A DNA stretch of 64,000 nt from Rufibacter glacialis (GTDB lineage Bacteria; Bacteroidota; Bacteroidia; Cytophagales; Hymenobacteraceae), in the NCBI RefSeq assembly GCF_008271745.1, contig NZ_VKKZ01000025.1, forward strand, positions 62,001 through 126,000. The letters are read 5' to 3'. Made by a program: the position numbers and the translations under genes. Of this stretch, positions 62,535 to 64,000 are shown piece after piece (positions within the stretch are counted from its first letter, which is position 1; each line of letters starts with the position of its first letter). Below the pieces are notes generated by a model. The model saw only the letters and a program-made list of their open reading frames with translations. It made no database searches and was not told where the DNA came from.

Positions 62535-62617
62535 GGCGTCCTTTTTTCCAGCGCCCGCCCCCTCCTGCGGGGCGTATTCTTAGCAGGGCACGTATCGTAT
62601 TCAGAATCAGCAACCAC

Positions 62618-63790
62618 ATGTCAACAGATAACAGCATCCGGCTTAACAAATTCATCAGCGACTCGGGCTTCTGCTCGCGCCGGGAGGCCGACCAATACAT
62701 AGAAGAAGGCCGCGTGACCATCAACAACCGCGACGCCAGGAAAGGCGCCACCGTGAAACCCGGCGACAAAGTAGCCGTGGACGGCGAGCCCATCAAGGCG
62801 AAGAAACCGAGTGACCGGCCCATTTACCTGGCCTTCAACAAGCCCACCGGCATCACCACCACCACTGATTCCAAAGACAAGAAGAACATCATTGACTTCA
62901 TTGGTTTCCCCAAGCGCATCTTCCCTATTGGCCGTTTAGACAACGCCTCTGAAGGGCTTATCTTCCTGACCAACGACGGCGACATCGTGAACAAGATCCT
63001 CCGCGCTGACAACAACCACGAGAAGGAATACGTGGTGATGGTGGACAAACCGGTGACCGAGGAGTTCATCAGGCAAATGAGCAACGGTGTGCGGCTGTTT
63101 GAGGGGATGACCAAAAAGTGCTTTGTGCAACAGCAGGGCCATAAGGTATTCCGGTTGGTGCTCACCCAAGGCTGGAACCGCCAGATCCGGCGCATGTGCG
63201 AGGCCCTGGGCTACAAAGTGGAAAAGCTCAAGCGCGTGCGCATCATGAGCGTGAAGTTAGACGATCTGCCCACCGGCCACTGGCGTTACCTTACCCTGGA
63301 AGAGATCAAATCCATCAATGAACTGGTGGCCGGCTCTTCCAAAACCGAGGAAGCCTCTTCCAAAGCCCGGGAATCTTCTAAAGCCGTCAAGAAAACCGCC
63401 GACGAAGAGTACGAAGACCTGCTCACCGATGAGGAGTTTGGGGTGAAGGTGCACAGCGTGAAGAAATCTGCGCCCAAAGAACCCCGTGAAGCCCCCTTGC
63501 GCGATCCTAAACTTCGCCGGGCCGAGCGGTTCAGCAAACCCAAAGCAGATGGTGACGGACCTGCCAAGGCAGACCAGGCCTCAACGGGCAAACCCATGCG
63601 CAAGACAAAACCGGCCAGCGGCAAAAACCTGAAGACCAAATCTGAGCACGTTTCCAAGAAAACCGACCGGTCGCCCAAAGGCTCACTCGCGCCCAGGAAC
63701 GCCAAACCCGGTGCGGGCAGAAAACCGAAACCCGGTGGCAGCGAAGGCTCCAAGAGAACGGCTGGCACCCGCGGCAAAGGCCGCCGCTAG
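62618..63790 (+). CDS. rluF: 23S rRNA pseudouridine synthase RluF with basic C-terminal tail
   Basis: A 390-residue RNA-modifying enzyme. The ATG at 62618 begins the S4 RNA-binding domain (about 7-70: IRLNKFISDSGFCSRREADQ). The RsuA/RluF catalytic domain follows (about 72-240) with the catalytic Asp in GRLDNASEGLIFLTNDGD (near residue 108) and the family end motif LTQGWNRQIRRMCEALGY. From about residue 245 the chain becomes a long Lys/Ser/Pro/Glu-rich, probably disordered tail of nearly 145 residues, common in Bacteroidota homologues and likely to contact RNA. RluB is the nearest alternative name. Confidence 0.92.
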   Translation: MSTDNSIRLNKFISDSGFCSRREADQYIEEGRVTINNRDARKGATVKPGDKVAVDGEPIKAKKPSDRPIYLAFNKPTGITTTTDSKDKKNIIDFIGFPKRIFPIGRLDNASEGLIFLTNDGDIVNKILRADNNHEKEYVVMVDKPVTEEFIRQMSNGVRLFEGMTKKCFVQQQGHKVFRLVLTQGWNRQIRRMCEALGYKVEKLKRVRIMSVKLDDLPTGHWRYLTLEEIKSINELVAGSSKTEEASSKARESSKAVKKTADEEYEDLLTDEEFGVKVHSVKKSAPKEPREAPLRDPKLRRAERFSKPKADGDGPAKADQASTGKPMRKTKPASGKNLKTKSEHVSKKTDRSPKGSLAPRNAKPGAGRKPKPGGSEGSKRTAGTRGKGRR

Positions 63791-63833
63791 TCTAAAGCAT
63801 CAATTCAATCCACTTTCTTTGGGCTGGAACGGA

Positions 63834-63873
63834 GGGATTTGGGTTTGTTTTTATTAAAACGCGCCCGAATCCC
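63834..63873. terminator. imperfect hairpin after rluF
   Basis: GGGATT (63834-63839) pairs with AATCCC (63868-63873). The inner part pairs with several G-U pairs up to a GTTTTTATTAAAAC core. It lies 44 bp past the rluF stop and matches the recurrent gene-end hairpin layout. The remaining sequence to 64000 shows no gene. Confidence 0.6.
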
Positions 63874-64000
63874 TTCTTCTGTTTTGGCGAGCCCGGAATG
63901 ACTATGAGGGGGTTTTCCCCTAACCGGAGAAGAGAACCCATTTCTTAGCCCTTTTCCCAAAAACAGGACAAAATCTGCTGCTAACAAAGAAATCCTACCA

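Overview
The window looks like a chromosomal segment of a Bacteroidota bacterium, most likely Cytophagales and probably Hymenobacteraceae (Rufibacter/Pontibacter-like). This rests on a SusC/SusD pair, lipoproteins with Bacteroidota-type lipoboxes, two proteins ending in type IX secretion (T9SS) sorting domains, TAnnTTTG-type promoter boxes, and moderately GC-rich DNA. No phage, IS element, CRISPR array, rRNA or convincing tRNA is visible.

Layout. (1) 1-5300: a minus-strand sensory cluster. A kinase carries two FixL-like heme-PAS domains, followed by a stand-alone receiver; further along are a receiver-kinase hybrid and a receiver fused to a Crp/Fnr DNA-binding module. The set resembles FixL/FixJ/FixK oxygen signalling with altered domain packaging. 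(2) 5944-12511: two tandem-domain universal stress proteins, an L,D-transpeptidase, an ECF sigma factor overlapping its putative anti-sigma factor, an HD-domain protein and a Gfo/Idh/MocA oxidoreductase. (3) 12863-49692: a large pectin utilisation locus. The minus-strand half (40464 down to 15829) encodes SusC/SusD, a surface lipoprotein, a DUF4861 protein, two PL1 pectate lyases, two CE8 pectin methylesterases, GH105, GH43, GH28, two CE12 acetylesterases and a two-domain esterase with a VOC protein. The plus-strand half (40771-49692) encodes kduI, kduD, a LacI regulator, uxaB, uxaC, kdgK, eda and a hexuronate transporter; uxaA lies apart at 12863 with fbp after it. (4) 50056-57756: phosphoenolpyruvate carboxylase, then an AT-rich patch with a small lipoprotein and a 1274-residue secreted metzincin-like protein containing two nearly identical GC-rich PA14 cassettes. 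(5) 57893-61986: hutG-hutI-hutU for histidine degradation. (6) 62319-63790: a VF530-type protein and the pseudouridine synthase RluF.

How it fits together. Surface lyases, hydrolases and esterases strip methyl and acetyl groups and cut homogalacturonan and rhamnogalacturonan; SusCD imports oligomers. Saturated galacturonate goes through UxaC-UxaB-UxaA, and unsaturated uronate through KduI-KduD. Both converge on 2-keto-3-deoxygluconate, then KdgK and Eda yield pyruvate and glyceraldehyde-3-phosphate. Flanking fbp and ppc would support gluconeogenesis and anaplerosis during growth on uronates. Four copies of one palindrome (core GCAATCGATTGC) sit upstream of uxaA, the two-domain esterase, susC and kduI. 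Together with the LacI-family gene inside the locus, this defines a probable single-regulator pectin regulon.

Intergenic DNA also carries recurrent structures: a 42-bp perfect inverted repeat near the left edge, two REP-like repeats, and gene-end hairpins sharing a TGTTTT...AAAACA core.
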